Part shown: positions 11,639 through 23,272 of the stretch, piece by piece | Numbering within the stretch: position 1 is the first letter of the stretch | How the letters are laid out: every line of letters starts with the position of its first letter | Assembly (NCBI GenBank): GCA_003550325.1 | Contig: QKWP01000059.1 | Location: forward strand, 89,942-153,941 | Direction of reading: 5' to 3' | Origin: Gigaspora rosea | Lineage: Eukaryota > Glomeromycota > Glomeromycetes > Diversisporales > Gigasporaceae | DNA length: 64,000 nucleotides | Made by a program: the position numbers and the translations under genes | Notes under the pieces: generated by a model | What the model saw: the letters and a program-made list of their open reading frames with translations, nothing else | Databases searched by the model: none | Told to the model about the DNA's origin: nothing

Positions 11639-13460
11639 ATTATATTAATTTATTAACAGATGACTTAAAACATTTAATTAATGATAAAACTCCGGGATCA
11701 ACTACAGAAACCCTTAATAATATCGCACTAAACCATTTACAATTTATCCTATCACAACACAACAAATCGCTATCTGACTTTCCTAATATGCCCATTCCCA
11801 AAGAAATAACAATAACCCATACAAACAAATTAATACAAGAAGAACTCTCCTATGACAAAGAAATACTATACAATCAATTAAATACTTCCTTTTACAGTTT
11901 AAATACAGATCAACGCACTATATTTGATACAGTAATTAATGCAGTAAATAACTCCATTCTAAAAATATTTTTTATAGATGGTCCTGGAGGTACAGGCAAA
12001 CCATTTCTATATAATACACTACTTGCCGCCATATGTTCTAGAGGCCAAATTGCTCTTGCTGTTGCATCCTCTGGCATAGCATCACTTCTACTAAGTGGCG
12101 ATAGAACTGCCCATTCACGTTTTAAAATACCACTAAACCCTAATAAAAACTCAACGTGTAATATTTTTTATAATAGTGATCTTGCTGCCCTTATTAGAAT
12201 AACAAAATTAATAATTTGGAATGAAGCCCCAATAACTCATAGATATGCTTTTGAAGCCCTAGATAGAACTATACGCGATATCATGAAAAAAATAGACAAC
12301 ACACTACAAAATCAACCCTTTGGAGGAAAAGTATTTGTTTTTGGAGGAGACTTTCGACAAACATTACCAGTCATACCCAAGCAAATCGAGATGAAATTGT
12401 TGGTGCTTTGCTTCGTTACTCTCCAATATAGAACTATGCGCCTTTGAATTAACATGCGTTTATTCTAAACTACAAATTATACAACCACTCAAGAACACAA
12501 GGAATTTGCAAACTGGCTTTTGCAGATAGAAGAAAACAAAATTCCACAAATAGAATTAGAGACAGACACTATTCAACTCCCTGATAATATTATACTTACC
12601 TCCAATTCTGTACAAGACCTTATAAATTTTGTATATCCCGATATTACCTCCCACATCCTAGATACAGATTATTTTGTAGACCGTGGAATTCTTGCCCCTA
12701 CAAATTCGAATATCGACATAATAAACGATATGATCCTAAATTTATTTTCAAATAAAAATGCAGTAAGGGGAGTAACAAAAATCAGGTGATTTTTTAGGGG
12801 GGGAGGGGGTAAAAAAAAGTTGAAATTATATATAAGAACCTGACTATATATATATTAAAGAAGAGGGAGGGGGGTAGGCCTCTGATAAAAAATAATCAGG
12901 TGATTAATAACACTGCCCTAACCTATTTCAGTGCCGATTCTATCAATGATCAAAAAGAAAATGATCAAACACACCTTTACCCTACAGAATTTTTAAATAC
13001 AATTAAAATTAATGGTCTTTCTCCCCATAAACTACAACTAAAAATAGGAACTCCAATAATGCTTGTTAGAAACTTAAACCCAGCAGAAGAACTTTGCAAT
13101 GGCACTTGCCTCATTTGTTGTAAATTTTACCGATACACAATAGAAGCAAAAATCATAACAGGAAAGTATAAAGGAACACATGTATTAATTTCACGCATTA
13201 CCCTTACACCCACTACAACAAACTTACCCTTCACAATACAACACCGACAATTCCCTGTATTCTTAGCTTTTGCTATGACAATAAATAAATCCCAAGGACA
13301 AAGCCTCTCACAAGTTGGACATGATTTAACAACCCCAATTTTCACTCATGGTCAGCTATATATAGCACTTTCAAGAACAACTTTGAAACAAAATCTTAAA
13401 GCCATCACTAATAGCGATAAACAAACAAAAAATATAGTTTATACTGAAGTATTACATTAA
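11639..13460 (+). pseudogene. Helitron PIF1-like helicase part (broken)
   Basis: This is the superfamily 1 (PIF1/Rrm3-type) helicase that ends the Helitron protein. The Walker A region reads GPGGTGKP, with proline where serine or threonine is usual, near 11980-12005. The Walker B region reads IWNEAPITHR, with asparagine for the usual aspartate. Later motifs are clear: GGDFRQTLPVIP near 12350, FVDRGILAPTN near 12680, and AFAMTINKSQGQ and GQLYIALSR near 13270-13370. A frame change follows the VIPK segment near 12385, and a ~104-bp insert lies at 12791-12894. Two changed ATP-site residues and broken frames both indicate an inactive copy. Confidence 0.88.
12791..12894. mobile_element. Small insertion in the helicase gene
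   Basis: An exact 10-bp direct repeat ATCAGGTGAT lies at 12781-12790 and 12895-12904 and flanks ~104 bases of G-run and TA-rich sequence that interrupt the helicase frame. No inverted ends were recognised, so the class is unknown. Confidence 0.5.
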
Positions 13461-13539
13461 TATTCATGTAACAATAACTGCCTATAAAATAAACAATAAA
13501 ATATCATATACGAAGCACGGGTCACATCTAGTTATAATA

Positions 13540-13652
13540 TGAGATAACATCATGTTGGTACAGTGATAATTTTTTTGATCAGAGAATGCTATGAAATGGC
13601 ATTTTCTAAATAATCAAAAAAATTATCGTTGTATCAAATGTGATGTATCTCA
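13540..13652. mobile_element. Fold-back MITE (113 bp), cassette A copy
   Basis: Two ~50-base arms form an imperfect hairpin: TGAGATAACATCATGTTGG at one end and its inverse, ending TGATGTATCTCA, at the other. The centre carries AATGCTATGAAATGGCATTTTCT. The same element is at 19539-19651 in cassette B, so it predates the duplication. Confidence 0.75.
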
Positions 13653-13712
13653 GAATTATCATGCTATATTGGTATTATAGTACGCGGTCATTGATCATAA
13701 ATTATATAGTTA

Positions 13713-14567
13713 TAGCAAATAAAACTTTCATATCTCCTATTAACTTAACACATCATTTTATCTTTCTTTTGTATTTCAAGGTGCTGGTAATGCTAACTAT
13801 GGTATAATATCCTCCCAGGACCCCTAGCATCTCCCATATAGGTCATAACTGGATTTTGGCCAATTTTGGCCCAATTTGCTAAAAACGACAAAATATATTT
13901 GTTTAAATAACTTTTGATCTAGTGATCAGAATTGAATAAACTTTTTTTTTGTTAGATGCGCCTCACTGAAAGCTTGATTTTAAAAAAAAAGTTTGTTCAA
14001 ATTGGTCTACTGGAAACCAAGATAATTAGCAAAAACTGTTTTTTGCTTCTTAAATTTTAGGGTTTTTGCTGAAAAAAATAAGTATGACCTCTATACTAGA
14101 TGTCTGGGTCCTATCCTCCCTTGCACTCAGGATTCATTCTATTCAGCTAGTAGTTACCGCAATTATTCTTTTACTTTTCAGAACAAGTCGAATTTGCATT
14201 TATAACATTTGCCAAAACGTTTAAAAATCTTAGTATAAATATGATGCCCTATATTAGTTTGTCACTGCTAAAAGTAATATACATTCTTTCATTTACTGTT
14301 GCCAAAAAAAAGATTCGAATGCTATTAAAGAATTTATCAAATAATCAAATTCCACTTATATAAAATTGAAGAATGTCTTGGTAGAGATCTGTTACATTGT
14401 ACCCACAAGTCCTTATCAATTCTTTAAATCTACATCTTAAATTATCACGATACCAGGTTTTTCTAGATAATGTGTTAAATTTTATTAAATTAATTAATAA
14501 TATTGAATGCACAATATTAGCATTATTTGGCATATATGCAGGTGGTACTGTAAATATCGTATTCATA
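13713..14567. repeat. Segment X, copy 1: duplicated fragment of unknown gene
   Basis: This segment is also present at 24840-25398, without the 296-bp MITE nested here. On the minus strand it contains a stretch NTIFTVPPAYMPNNANIVHS followed by a frame ending QDILQFYISGI, so it may be a decayed gene. I do not recognise the family, and both strands give short frames. Its right edge (~14567) abuts the truncated sulfotransferase-like exon of cassette B, so it marks a rearrangement breakpoint. Confidence 0.55.
13817..14112. mobile_element. hAT-type MITE (296 bp) in segment X
   Basis: The ends read AGGACCC and GGGTCCT, with longer imperfect inverted similarity (GCATCTCCCATATAGGTCAT and its counterpart). 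It is flanked by the exact 8-bp duplication ATCCTCCC (13809-13816 and 14113-14120). The second copy of segment X near 24950 has the empty site, which confirms the insertion. Confidence 0.85.
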
Positions 14568-14699
14568 AGCACGATTAATTGGATTTATTGGTTCATGGAT
14601 AACATGGAATTCTTGAGGATGTTGAAGAAATGGTCGTTCAAAAACCGTAGAAAGAGATCTCGGATGGGACCAAAGAATAATGGGTCTTTGATCCGCCAT
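14568..14699 (-). pseudogene. Sulfotransferase-like exon 1 fragment (cassette B)
   Basis: The frame MADQRPIILWSHPRSLSTVF continues through ERPFLQHPQEFHVIHEPINP to NRAYE and then runs into unrelated sequence (segment X). SHPRSLST is the phosphate-binding loop of the sulfotransferase fold. About two thirds of the gene is missing compared with cassette C. The start is undamaged, unlike copy C. An upstream in-frame ATG at 14729 exists only in this copy and is unlikely to be the native start. Confidence 0.75.
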
Positions 14700-14871
14700 T
14701 TTTAAATAAGCAAATTCAATCTTATCCATTTATTAAAATTTGTCATGCATGTTCATGTAATACAAATAGCCTTTATTATGCATAACTGAGATCTGATTCA
14801 TTGATCTAATTCATTGATCTTGCACTCCCGATTTTTCGATCAGCGGGCTCTTGTGGTATTCGAATTTCTAC

Positions 14872-15730
14872 TGTCACGGGGTAAACGTGACATTTCAAAT
14901 ATCAGTTGATCATTTAAAGTACGCTGCGCCACATATCATATGACATGACAATGTCATTAAACCTACGTAGCTCACCCACAAAAAATTTTCTGGTCATGTG
15001 ACTTTTTGTAGTGCAACTAGGCGCAAACCAATTGAATTTTAGGATCAGGTGTAACGTAAAAATTGCGCTTTTTACGATTTTTCATAAAAAATCACTAATA
15101 ACTCCGAAGTTTGTCTATGAAATCATTTACTGCGCATTAACAAAAAAAAATTCCTTGCAAAATTTTGGTATGGGTAGCACTCTAACCAAGCGTCTAACCC
15201 AAACCCTAACCACACGATTTATTACTTTAATTCTTTCACTTTATTCAATTGTTTTGATTGTTTTGATTTTCACATTGCACCTGATCTCAAATTTTGATTG
15301 GTTTGTGCCACAAAAAAGTCACATGACCGGAAAATTTTTTGTGGGTGAGCTACTATCGTCATGTAATTAATCGTGCATAATCGGTCATGCACGTTCTCAT
15401 TGAACGGGGCTCGGCTTACGGCGGAATGATTATACGCATGATAGCGTCGTAGATAAGAATATCGTATGATTTTAGTCTCGTAGTTTCCATAATATTCTAT
15501 AATGTTAGATTAGTATTTCCCATAATATTTGTAAAGTATAAAAGAAGGTTGTTTTATCTCTTCTTCTAGAGAGTAATCTTTGGATTATAATATAAAAATA
15601 TCGGACTATATTAATACACAAGTCACGTTTTACCAAATCGGGTTAAATCACCAAGTCACGCCTCTGGTGAACTGCCTTTTATCATCTTTTGTATCAAATC
15701 CATAAAGTTCGTACAATTTACCCCGTAACA
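14872..15730 (+). mobile_element. Solo LTR (retrotransposon fossil) with a nested MITE
   Basis: The element starts TGTCACGGGGTAAA and ends TTTACCCCGTAACA, with TG...CA ends and a 4-bp duplication CTAC on both sides (14868-14871 and 15731-15734). An AGTATAAAAGAAGG box fits an LTR promoter read on the plus strand. No internal retroelement region is present, so it is a solo LTR, probably of a Ty3-type element. About 390 of its 859 bases are a nested MITE. Cassettes A and C lack it, so it is younger than the duplication. Confidence 0.8.
14967..15353. mobile_element. MITE inside the solo LTR
   Basis: The inverted ends GTAGCTCACCCACAAAAAAT and its inverse extend about 85 bases with few differences and include GGTCATGTGAC and the GATCAGGTGYAAYGT word on both sides. 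The interior has the GATCAGGTGTAACGT ... ATTCCTTG ... AACCCTAACC core shared with other elements in the window. The target duplication is not clear; TA is likely. Confidence 0.8.
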
Positions 15731-16217
15731 CTACTTTCACGGTTTCACATGTCATCACGGGACCAACGACTTCGCTGCTAATACATGTAATGCATAAATT
15801 TGATTTACATATATATCGAACATCCCAAGGATCTAAGTCCTATAAAATGAATTGTATTTTCAATTGTATAATTTAGGGACCGAGTCCAAGACTGTCTTTA
15901 TTAGTCCTAGGATCGGAATGGCCATTTAACATCCCTACGATCAGGTCACTTATACCATACCGATATTGATATTCTGTGATCCATACCCATATGATTATAC
16001 TGGTATAGGCAAGTTACAAATTTTATGAAATTATAATATTCCTTAACCATCAGTAGTTAGCAATCAAATTTGGCTGTTAAAATAATCTGCCCCGCTTTTA
16101 AAGACACCCCTTAATAAAGAGTGTGTGAATTTTAGAGAGTTAAAAAAAGGTTCTATATTTCATTTATTCTGATTTTATTATCTCTTACCAGATATCCAAT
16201 CATTTTGGAAAAGCTAA

Positions 16218-18657
16218 TTACAAAATAAATCTAAAACTTGACCCTTCATTATCTTGTCTCTTTGTATCACTATTTACACTTATTTTACTAACCGTATTTC
16301 CGATCATAATTTTCTGATCCATTTTTTTGTTTTCATTAATAAGCATAAACCTCAGAATTACTGTAAGAATTACCACCGAAACTAATAAAAATGTATTGGT
16401 AATATGTCCTTTGACTTTGGATTATGCACGTTGGTTTATTTGCAGAAATACATAGATGGTAAAATTTATGAGAATAAAATAAAAATTATTGTTAAATGAT
16501 TATATTGAAAAATTACTTACAATATCTGGGTCCATCATTTGTTTGGTATAGCATTGACGCCAAAACACCTAGAAAAAAAAATTTTTATAAATGAGTAACA
16601 CAATAAATATATATATATAAGCAAAATCATAAAATGATTCTTACCGGATATATTTGAAAATGAAGTAACCATTGCTAGAGCGATTGCACGTTTATCGTGA
16701 GGTGTAGAAAATGTACAGCAAATCCAAGCTCCTAAAATTGGTAGAAATGTCGATAGGCCTAATAAAAATATAAATATATGTCTATTAAATGACTAGGTGC
16801 TGAGAAAGAGACGAATTTGACAAAAAATTATAATTATAAAAAATTAATTTTCTCCGATCATCTAATTAAATTTGATAATTGTTGAGAAATTAATTTTTAT
16901 AATTATTATTTTTTTTGCCAGATTCGTTCCTTTTCTCAACGCTTAGCCCAATATTCAAAAAAAAAAAAATTAATTAATTCATATTTACCAGTAGTGCAAA
17001 AAAAAGTGGATGCATATAGTAAATTTATGTTCTCAAACATTGCCAGTCCAAAAAAACCAATTATTGCTAAACATCCTCCAAAAATAAGATGAAAGCTTCT
17101 TTCTTCAGTTTTATCAGAATGCAATGTTATGACTAATGAAATACACCAACCGGTAAAGTATGGTGGCACTGTCAACAATTGACTTTTCAATGGATCAAAG
17201 CCCATAGAATGAATCACAGTTGGTAGATATAATGCAATGGAATGAAAAGCAGTTGTAACGAATATACCAATAAGCATTACGATATAAATCTTCGAATCTT
17301 TTACGACCAAGTACAGACTGTGATGATCAATTTTGTAATGTTGAGAGTCATTTAATGTACAGTCATCTTTGCGAAGACAGGTTACCCAGTAATCCCTTTC
17401 TTGTACAGTTAGGAATGTGGCAGTTTCTGGAAAGTTTGGAAGAATGAAACTAAGAAAAAAAAAGAATAATTGATAATATATTTTAGATGTAAAAAGTAGA
17501 TAAAAAAGGAAGGTTAAATATACATTACAAGGAAACTAATGAGAAAATAAAAGTAGTTAATCCTTCTAACAAGAATAGCCATCTCCATCCTTCCAAACCC
17601 CCTTTTCCGTCCATATATTTCGTAATAAAATAAGCCAGAAGTCCACTATTATAATCACCAAAACAGTTAATTCATTAACACGAAGAGAGAGAATTATTAA
17701 AGCCAATAATAATTGATAAAACTTTTTACCCAAAAGCACCAGATAAAAAAGATCCAGAATGAAATAGACTAAATCTTATAGCACATTGGGATCGCTTATA
17801 CCACATACTCAATATAAAAAATGCACCAGGCACAAATCCTATTCAACACATACAGTAACATACTTAGCATGTGAATGATAAGAAGTTGAGTATTATCGTC
17901 ATATTTAAGTACGTACCTGCTTCAGCGACACCTAGTAAAAGTCTTGTAGCAATCAATCCACCAAAATTTTTTACTGCGGCCATGCAACATAAAACAACAG
18001 ACCATGCGACCATAAGAGCTGGTATCCATTTTGATGGTGTAAACTTCTTTATTACCTATTTCAATTATCGATAATAATAATGAAATTTGATTCTCATTAA
18101 ACGCAATATAATCGTTATAACCTGTGATTAGATTCTAAAATAATCTAATTTTTACCATGTTTGAAGGTATTTGAAATAGAACATAACCAATATAGAATAC
18201 AGCAAGTGAGATTTGAAATTGGTTTCCATATAATCCTATAAATGAAAAGTATTGTAAACAAAATATAAATAATATTTTATTAAAGTAAATTACCTAGATT
18301 ATTTTCTAATCCTGCCAATCTTGCATTTCCTATATCAAAAAAAGAGGATTTCATGTTTGAAAATCCGAAACGATCTTTAAATACATGAACATCTCAAATT
18401 TAGGAACGGAAGGTCGTACCAATACTAGTTCTATCCAGACAAGCCAAACAATACATAACAGCCAATGTCAAGAGTAATCTAGAGTCAATTTTTCTTAACA
18501 ATTTTTTCTTGTCAACTAATGACTGTAATGACTGCTGTGTTGATTTTCGATCATCATTGGTCGTTGAATGTATAGATATTTCATTACTATTACGTACAAT
18601 TTCTTCAGTTGTAGATGTACCATTAATTATAGGTTTATTTGTTTGAGAAATATCCAT
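16218..18657 (-). CDS. MFS transporter, Dal5/Tna1-like anion:cation symporter family (cassette B, intact)
   Basis: This is a proton-coupled plasma-membrane transporter of the fungal family that includes allantoate (Dal5) and nicotinate (Tna1) permeases; the substrate cannot be told. Ten exons with GT-AG introns are seen at 18420-18657, 18294-18329, 18156-18235, 17917-18055, 17730-17838, 17529-17645, 16989-17449, 16645-16758, 16521-16568 and 16218-16414. They sum to 1539 bases, 512 codons plus stop, which fits the family. After a polar N-terminal tail of about 50 residues come LDRTSIGNARLAGLENNLG and NQFQISLAVFYIGYVLFEIP, then GWRWLFLLEG and NFPETATFLTVQERDYW, in family order. The start is the ATG of MDISQTNKP. 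The downstream neighbour is the sulfotransferase-like gene, here truncated. Confidence 0.88.
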
Positions 18658-18871
18658 TTTTTTCAACAAATAATAAAAAATATCAAATTATTTAGCTTTG
18701 GGATTTTATTTAACTTCTCTTGATTTATTTTGTCCAAGTTAGGTCATCAATAATATATATCAGTATACACATATTAATTTACGAATTTTGGTAAGTTATT
18801 GAACCTGTTAACGTTTCACCTTACAAAACTGCTTTGCTATTAATAATATAATTTATTTTAATATAGTATAA

Positions 18872-18900
18872 CTAGTTTGTAACCTGTGCTTTGCACATGG
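18872..18900 (-). mobile_element. Possible Helitron 3' terminus (cassette B)
   Basis: The minus strand reads hairpin TGTGCAAAGCACA, a short spacer, then CTAG next to T, as at 3362. It is shared by cassettes A and B, so it predates their separation. No 5' end was identified. Confidence 0.3.
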
Positions 18901-19538
18901 TATGTAATATTAAATTTTTGATCTTAGTTCTGTAGTTCAGAATTGTTTTTTTCATGAAAGTTCTTTAGCATCGATTTAAAAACCATTTTGGTATTATTCA
19001 TTGTTAATTTAGTTTCATATGATTGATATCAACCTTTTAATTAAACTTCGACTTATCTAGAAAAATTAGCGTTAAAACTTGTTTCAACCCGGTCATTATA
19101 TACATAACATTAAGATATATCACATGCAAGTTTTTTTTTTTTGATAAAATGTAATTTAGAATTTTATTGGTAAAAAGCATAGTACAAAATTTTATTGGCT
19201 AGTGATCTTAAAATCTTATAGATATTAATATTAAATATCCAAGAACAGAACAAAGAAAATATGCATTCATGTAATTAGAACAGAACCATAGTGATTACCA
19301 AATCATATGGGCGATTACAGTGATTATTTAATATGAATTATAAAACTTGAGCCAGTCATTTATGTGATTATTGAGAATAAAAATGATTCTTTGATCAAAA
19401 ATTGTAAGCACAATTATGAATCACTTATGAATTTTTGTATGTATATATGTAACCTGGTTATTTATTGATTTTTTTGATTAGTGATGTTATCTCATATTAT
19501 CATGCTATATTTATACTGTATAATATAGTATTATAATA

Positions 19539-19651
19539 TGAGATAACATCACGTTGGTACAGTGATAATTTTTTTGATCAGAGAATGCCGCGAAACGGCA
19601 TTTTCTGAATAATCAAAAAAATTATCGTTGTATCAAATGTGATGTATCTCA
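19539..19651. mobile_element. Fold-back MITE (113 bp), cassette B copy
   Basis: Same element as at 13540-13652, with a better-preserved hairpin centre (GAATGCCGCGAAACGGCATT). It is immediately right of the uninterrupted Helitron target site. Confidence 0.78.
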
Positions 19652-19682
19652 GAATTATCATGCTATATTGGTATTATAGTAC

Positions 19683-19855
19683 GGCGGTCATTGATCATAA
19701 ATTATACTATTTATGTTTTTTTAAACTCCTTTAATTCGTATAGTGCAACATAATATAAGTATGCATCGTGCAAAATAACAAGCATGAATGACAAAATAAA
19801 AAGAAAGTGATTTATAACATAAATAGTATAATACTCATGATCAATAGTGGCCGTG
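19683..19855. mobile_element. Small TIR element (~170 bp)
   Basis: The left end CATTGATCATAAATTATACT, continuing ATTTATG, is inverted at the right end as CATAAATAGTATAATACTCA then TGATCAATAG. Arms are about 35 bases. A left part is also seen at the broken edge of cassette A near 13685. Confidence 0.55.
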
Positions 19856-20309
19856 CTATGATATATAATTATGTACCTGATTGGTTATAAAATTTTTTAT
19901 ACACTTAAGTTATATTATTTGATAATTATTTGATCACTTTGTTATCATTATACAATATCAACTAATTTTCAATAATCACAGTGTTTCAACTGGATATTTT
20001 CGTCCATATATGTAAAGCAAAAATGTAAAAATACTGAAATATAAAAATACTAAAAATTTAAAAATTTAAAATGTAAAAATAGTAATCACGATGATATGTA
20101 GCTATTTTTTTAATTAAAAATTGGTATATTATGTAAAGCCAAAGCCAAAACTCATTATTATTTTAGCTCGATGAATTTGTAGGAAGTGTACTGTTGCTAG
20201 CGCTAGGGATATTAGAATTGCTGTTCGCCAATTTGAAATATAATGTCATAATAATTTTGATTTTAGTTTTATTCTCATTTCAGGATTGTCTATTATCTTT
20301 ATGTGACTA
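19856..20309. other. AT-rich spacer, no gene seen
   Basis: No convincing frame, repeat or RNA signal was found. Confidence 0.5.
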
Positions 20310-21143
20310 AACATAGCTATTGATTCAGGAGCAAAAATAGCTTCCGCTTTACTTCAATACTTTATGTAAATATAAGAATTCTATTTTTACGAATATTCAT
20401 TTATTTGCAATTATTTAATGGTGTAATAAAAAATTTAATAAATAAAAAAAAAATTCATGGATCCTAATATTTTAACAAATGCAGTAATTTGTATCAGGTT
20501 GATATTCACAGTGACTATGATAAAATAATTAATTTTAAAAATGTAAGTGACAACGGCTTATGTAACACTCAAACCAATCAGATTTCAGGATCTCGTGTAA
20601 CGTAACACGATCAGAAAATTCAAACCAAACGTTCGTTTTATCAAAAACTCAAAAATCTGCATAGGAAACCACTTTTCGTGCTCTAACTAAAAGTTTTCCT
20701 TGAGCGAGTTTAATATATCCTCCAAACCCTGATCCTAACCTAGGTGCTTACCCTAACCCTAAACTAACAACAACTAAACTTTATCGATACGGAGATGATC
20801 TACAGGTGACATATCACATGCATCGCATATAACTTTATTCTTAAAAATTATTAAAGCTTTTTTAATTTCCATAATCGTGCGATTAGGCTATACCAACCTG
20901 ATTTTTAGTTTAACTCCTCTAATATTTTAAATTTATATATAATATAATACATGTTATTAATCAATCAAATTGCAGCATTAGTTTTTTAAATTTTTAAGCC
21001 AATTGAATTGCATTGTTTTTTTTTACCTCCTATAAAATATTTTATATCAAACTAAACTAAACTAAACTAAAAATCTGCTTGAAGTGGCCATAGCGGTACT
21101 ATTTTTAAAATTGAATAGTTGCCACTGTGTAAAAAAGTTGGGC
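20310..21143. repeat. Segmental duplicate D, copy 1
   Basis: This stretch matches 63384-63870 at the right end of the window in the same orientation, with landmarks GATTCAGGAGCAAAAATAGC, ATAATACATGTTATTAA and CTAAAAATCTGCTTG. Copy 1 is longer because insertions at ~20485-20860 and beyond 21144 are absent from copy 2. Matching resumes at 21670-21727 and 23746-23870. No gene was recognised in the shared part. Confidence 0.65.
20485..20860. mobile_element. Core-bearing insertion in segment D
   Basis: Absent from copy 2 of segment D. It contains ACCAATCAGATTTCAGGATC then TCGTGTAACGT, the ACCAAACGTTCGTT word, an ATTCCTTG-like TTTTCCTTGAGC and TACCCTAACCCTAA, in the same order as in the elements at 5265 and 14967. 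Its ends are not clear. Confidence 0.5.
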
Positions 21144-21665
21144 ATATTAGCTGATTTGATTTTTTGGGCCTTTTTTCGATAAACTGTTACATGAAAATTT
21201 GCTCCTAAGTTACGTTGAAAAGATAACAAACGAAGCACTTATTACAACTAACAAAAGAGCTTCTTTAACATCTAGACAAGTTAAAAAACCAATAAAACTC
21301 AATAAAAGAGCTATGCTAAGCTATAGAAAGATGTGCTTTTACCGTTTGTTGAAATATTCAGGTGTTTTAGGGGGAAAACGATGGGTTTATGATGGGTTAG
21401 CAACTTCAAGAATAAACTCGGAAGCAGATTTTTAAAAAACTGACCTTTTTAACATATATTTGGTTTATAATTAAATATATAAGCACTATAATTTTCTAGG
21501 TATTTAATTATAAACACAAGGTTAGTTAAAAAGGTCATTCTTATGAAAATTCGTGCTGTAATAAATTTTAAGTATGAAATTTCTTTGATAATCCTCAATC
21601 ATGATTGGTTGATTTTGGGGTTGAAACAAATTAGCCAATATGGTATGTATTTTTCACGTAATAAC
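21144..21665. mobile_element. Second insertion in segment D
   Basis: Absent from copy 2. The ends show weak inverted similarity (CATATTAGCTGATTTG against CATATTGGCTAATTTG inverted). A frame at 21199-21435 has no ATG start and no recognised domain, so I do not call a gene. Confidence 0.4.
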
Positions 21666-21918
21666 AAATAACGCACATTTGCTTATTATTTTTGAGCACT
21701 TGTTTGTTATTTCTGAACACAATATGGGCCGGTGCAGAAAGATTTGTACCTCAAAAAATTTCATAATTTTGACACTAAGGAAAAATTTTTTTCTTGATTA
21801 ATTATTAAAAATTTTTTAATATTAAATAAAATAGGTTTTAATCTAACTTATTATAATATTTTTATTGTTTTAATATTGTTTTATTTTAATAATTAAGCAT
21901 GTACAATTCACTATATTT

Positions 21919-22972
21919 GAGTGGGTAAGCTCGGTAGCACTAGGTTTGGATTTAAAAGAAAGGAATAATATGGTGGAAATAGACTGGAAAAGCATCTGAA
22001 TAAAATAAAAGGCAGAAACTGTCGTAATGAAAAGGGTAGTAGAAGGTGGGTACATAGAATTAAAAGAATAAATAAGCAGTTGCCTACGATGTCAGTCCTA
22101 CACCAAAGATATACGAAGATTTACACAAAAGACCAATGCATCACATGCCACAGCGAGATGGAGACACAAGATCACTTAGCAGAATGTATCCCGCTACAAA
22201 AAGTATGGGAAGACAATGAGACTGAGGTATTTAAAAAAAGTTCTCGAAGATAAGAAGTTAGATTGGGGCCCTGAACAAAAATGAAAATGGGAAACCATCT
22301 GGGCCGGAAATAGTAACGAAGACAGAAAAAAGAGAAGAAAGCTTTTATTGCAAGGTCTGGTTCCTGTAATGAAGCAAGAAGAGTCACCTACAGAAATAAA
22401 GGAGAAAAATGAAATTTTTGAAAGAATGAATGATAAATTTGCGAAAAAAATTTGAAAACCCAGATGCAAAGCTGTAGCCGAATGGGAAAAAGAAAGGAAC
22501 ATAAAGAAAGTAAGGAAGCGTAAAGTTGACGCAAGGGACGAGAACACTAAAGAAGTGGAAAGCCAGCGGAAAAGGAAAAAAGCAAGTAATGAGAAGGTTA
22601 CCCAGGGCGGGCCTTAAGTAGAGGACAAGCCTTCGAAAAGTTGGTGAAAGAAGCAAAGCGTATTTTGGGAAATTGGATTAAGGGCATGATGAGACCATTT
22701 TGGATGTCATCAACAAACCACGGAAAAACAGAGAATAAGGGTTGTCCTGACAAAGCCAGCAAGAGCTTATTGATAATAATTTGAAAGTTCTCTATGCGTT
22801 AGAAAACAGAAAATTGGAGACAAATCTTGACTGCGGCAGATCGCATTTAGGTACTTCGGTAACCGGATGAGTCTTTATTGTGATAGGGAAGGAATCGTAG
22901 GCATTAGTCTTAAAATCCTAGAGTAGTATACTCGTATCCCAAATAATAAAGGCAGGATTGCCCAAAAAAAAA
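21919..22972 (+). mobile_element. 5'-truncated LINE insertion, 1.05 kb
   Basis: A perfect 16-bp duplication ACAATTCACTATATTT lies at 21903-21918 and 22973-22988. The 3' end has an A10 tail. The plus strand encodes the C-terminal end of an ORF2 protein with the zinc-type motif CITCHSEMETQDHLAEC near 22130-22180, typical after the RNase H domain of fungal LINEs. It continues as a lysine/glutamate-rich tail with a frame change or stop near 22280 and near 22455. About 340 bases of 3' untranslated region follow. It differs from the LINE at 39.1-46.7 kb. The perfect duplication suggests a fairly recent insertion. Confidence 0.85.
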
Positions 22973-23272
22973 ACAATTCACTATATTTAAAAAAAACAAA
23001 AAATTTTTTTTAAAAAAAAATATTTTAAATAATTTCGCAACCAATATGCAGTTCCATGAGCTTATACTTCACAAATGCATTAATGTGCATATGATAAAGA
23101 TATGGTTAAAATTTGAGCAAAATTGAATTGCTGGTTGTGAAGAAATTAAGCTTTAAAGTAAGTAATTTGATTTTTTTACTATATACGCATATATATAAAT
23201 TACTATAGTAAATTATATAGTAAAAAAAAAAAGTTACTATTAATAAATTTTTTTATTTGAATTTAACTACAA

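Larger units (their letters stand above)
5832..13531 (+). mobile_element. Helitron, ~7.7 kb including nested insertions, decayed
   Basis: The element begins TCTATTTC after an A and ends CATCTAG before a T, the standard Helitron layout (5'-TC...CTAG-3', inserted between A and T). Cassette B has the uninterrupted site at about 19525-19540 (ATATAGTA joined to TTATAATATG), which fixes both ends. The element encodes a Rep/helicase protein on the plus strand (8646-13460) with stops and frameshifts. Nested inside are a hAT MITE (6299-6653), a SINE (6915-7943), a small TIR element (11472-11638) and a ~104-bp insert (12791-12894). The 5' third is non-coding and holds degenerate repeats. It inserted after cassettes A and B separated. 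Confidence 0.9.

Noticed and set aside
22172-22656. Long minus-strand frames rich in F/S/L
   Set aside because: They are antisense to the truncated LINE tail on the plus strand, whose lysine/glutamate-rich codons read as F/S/L backwards.
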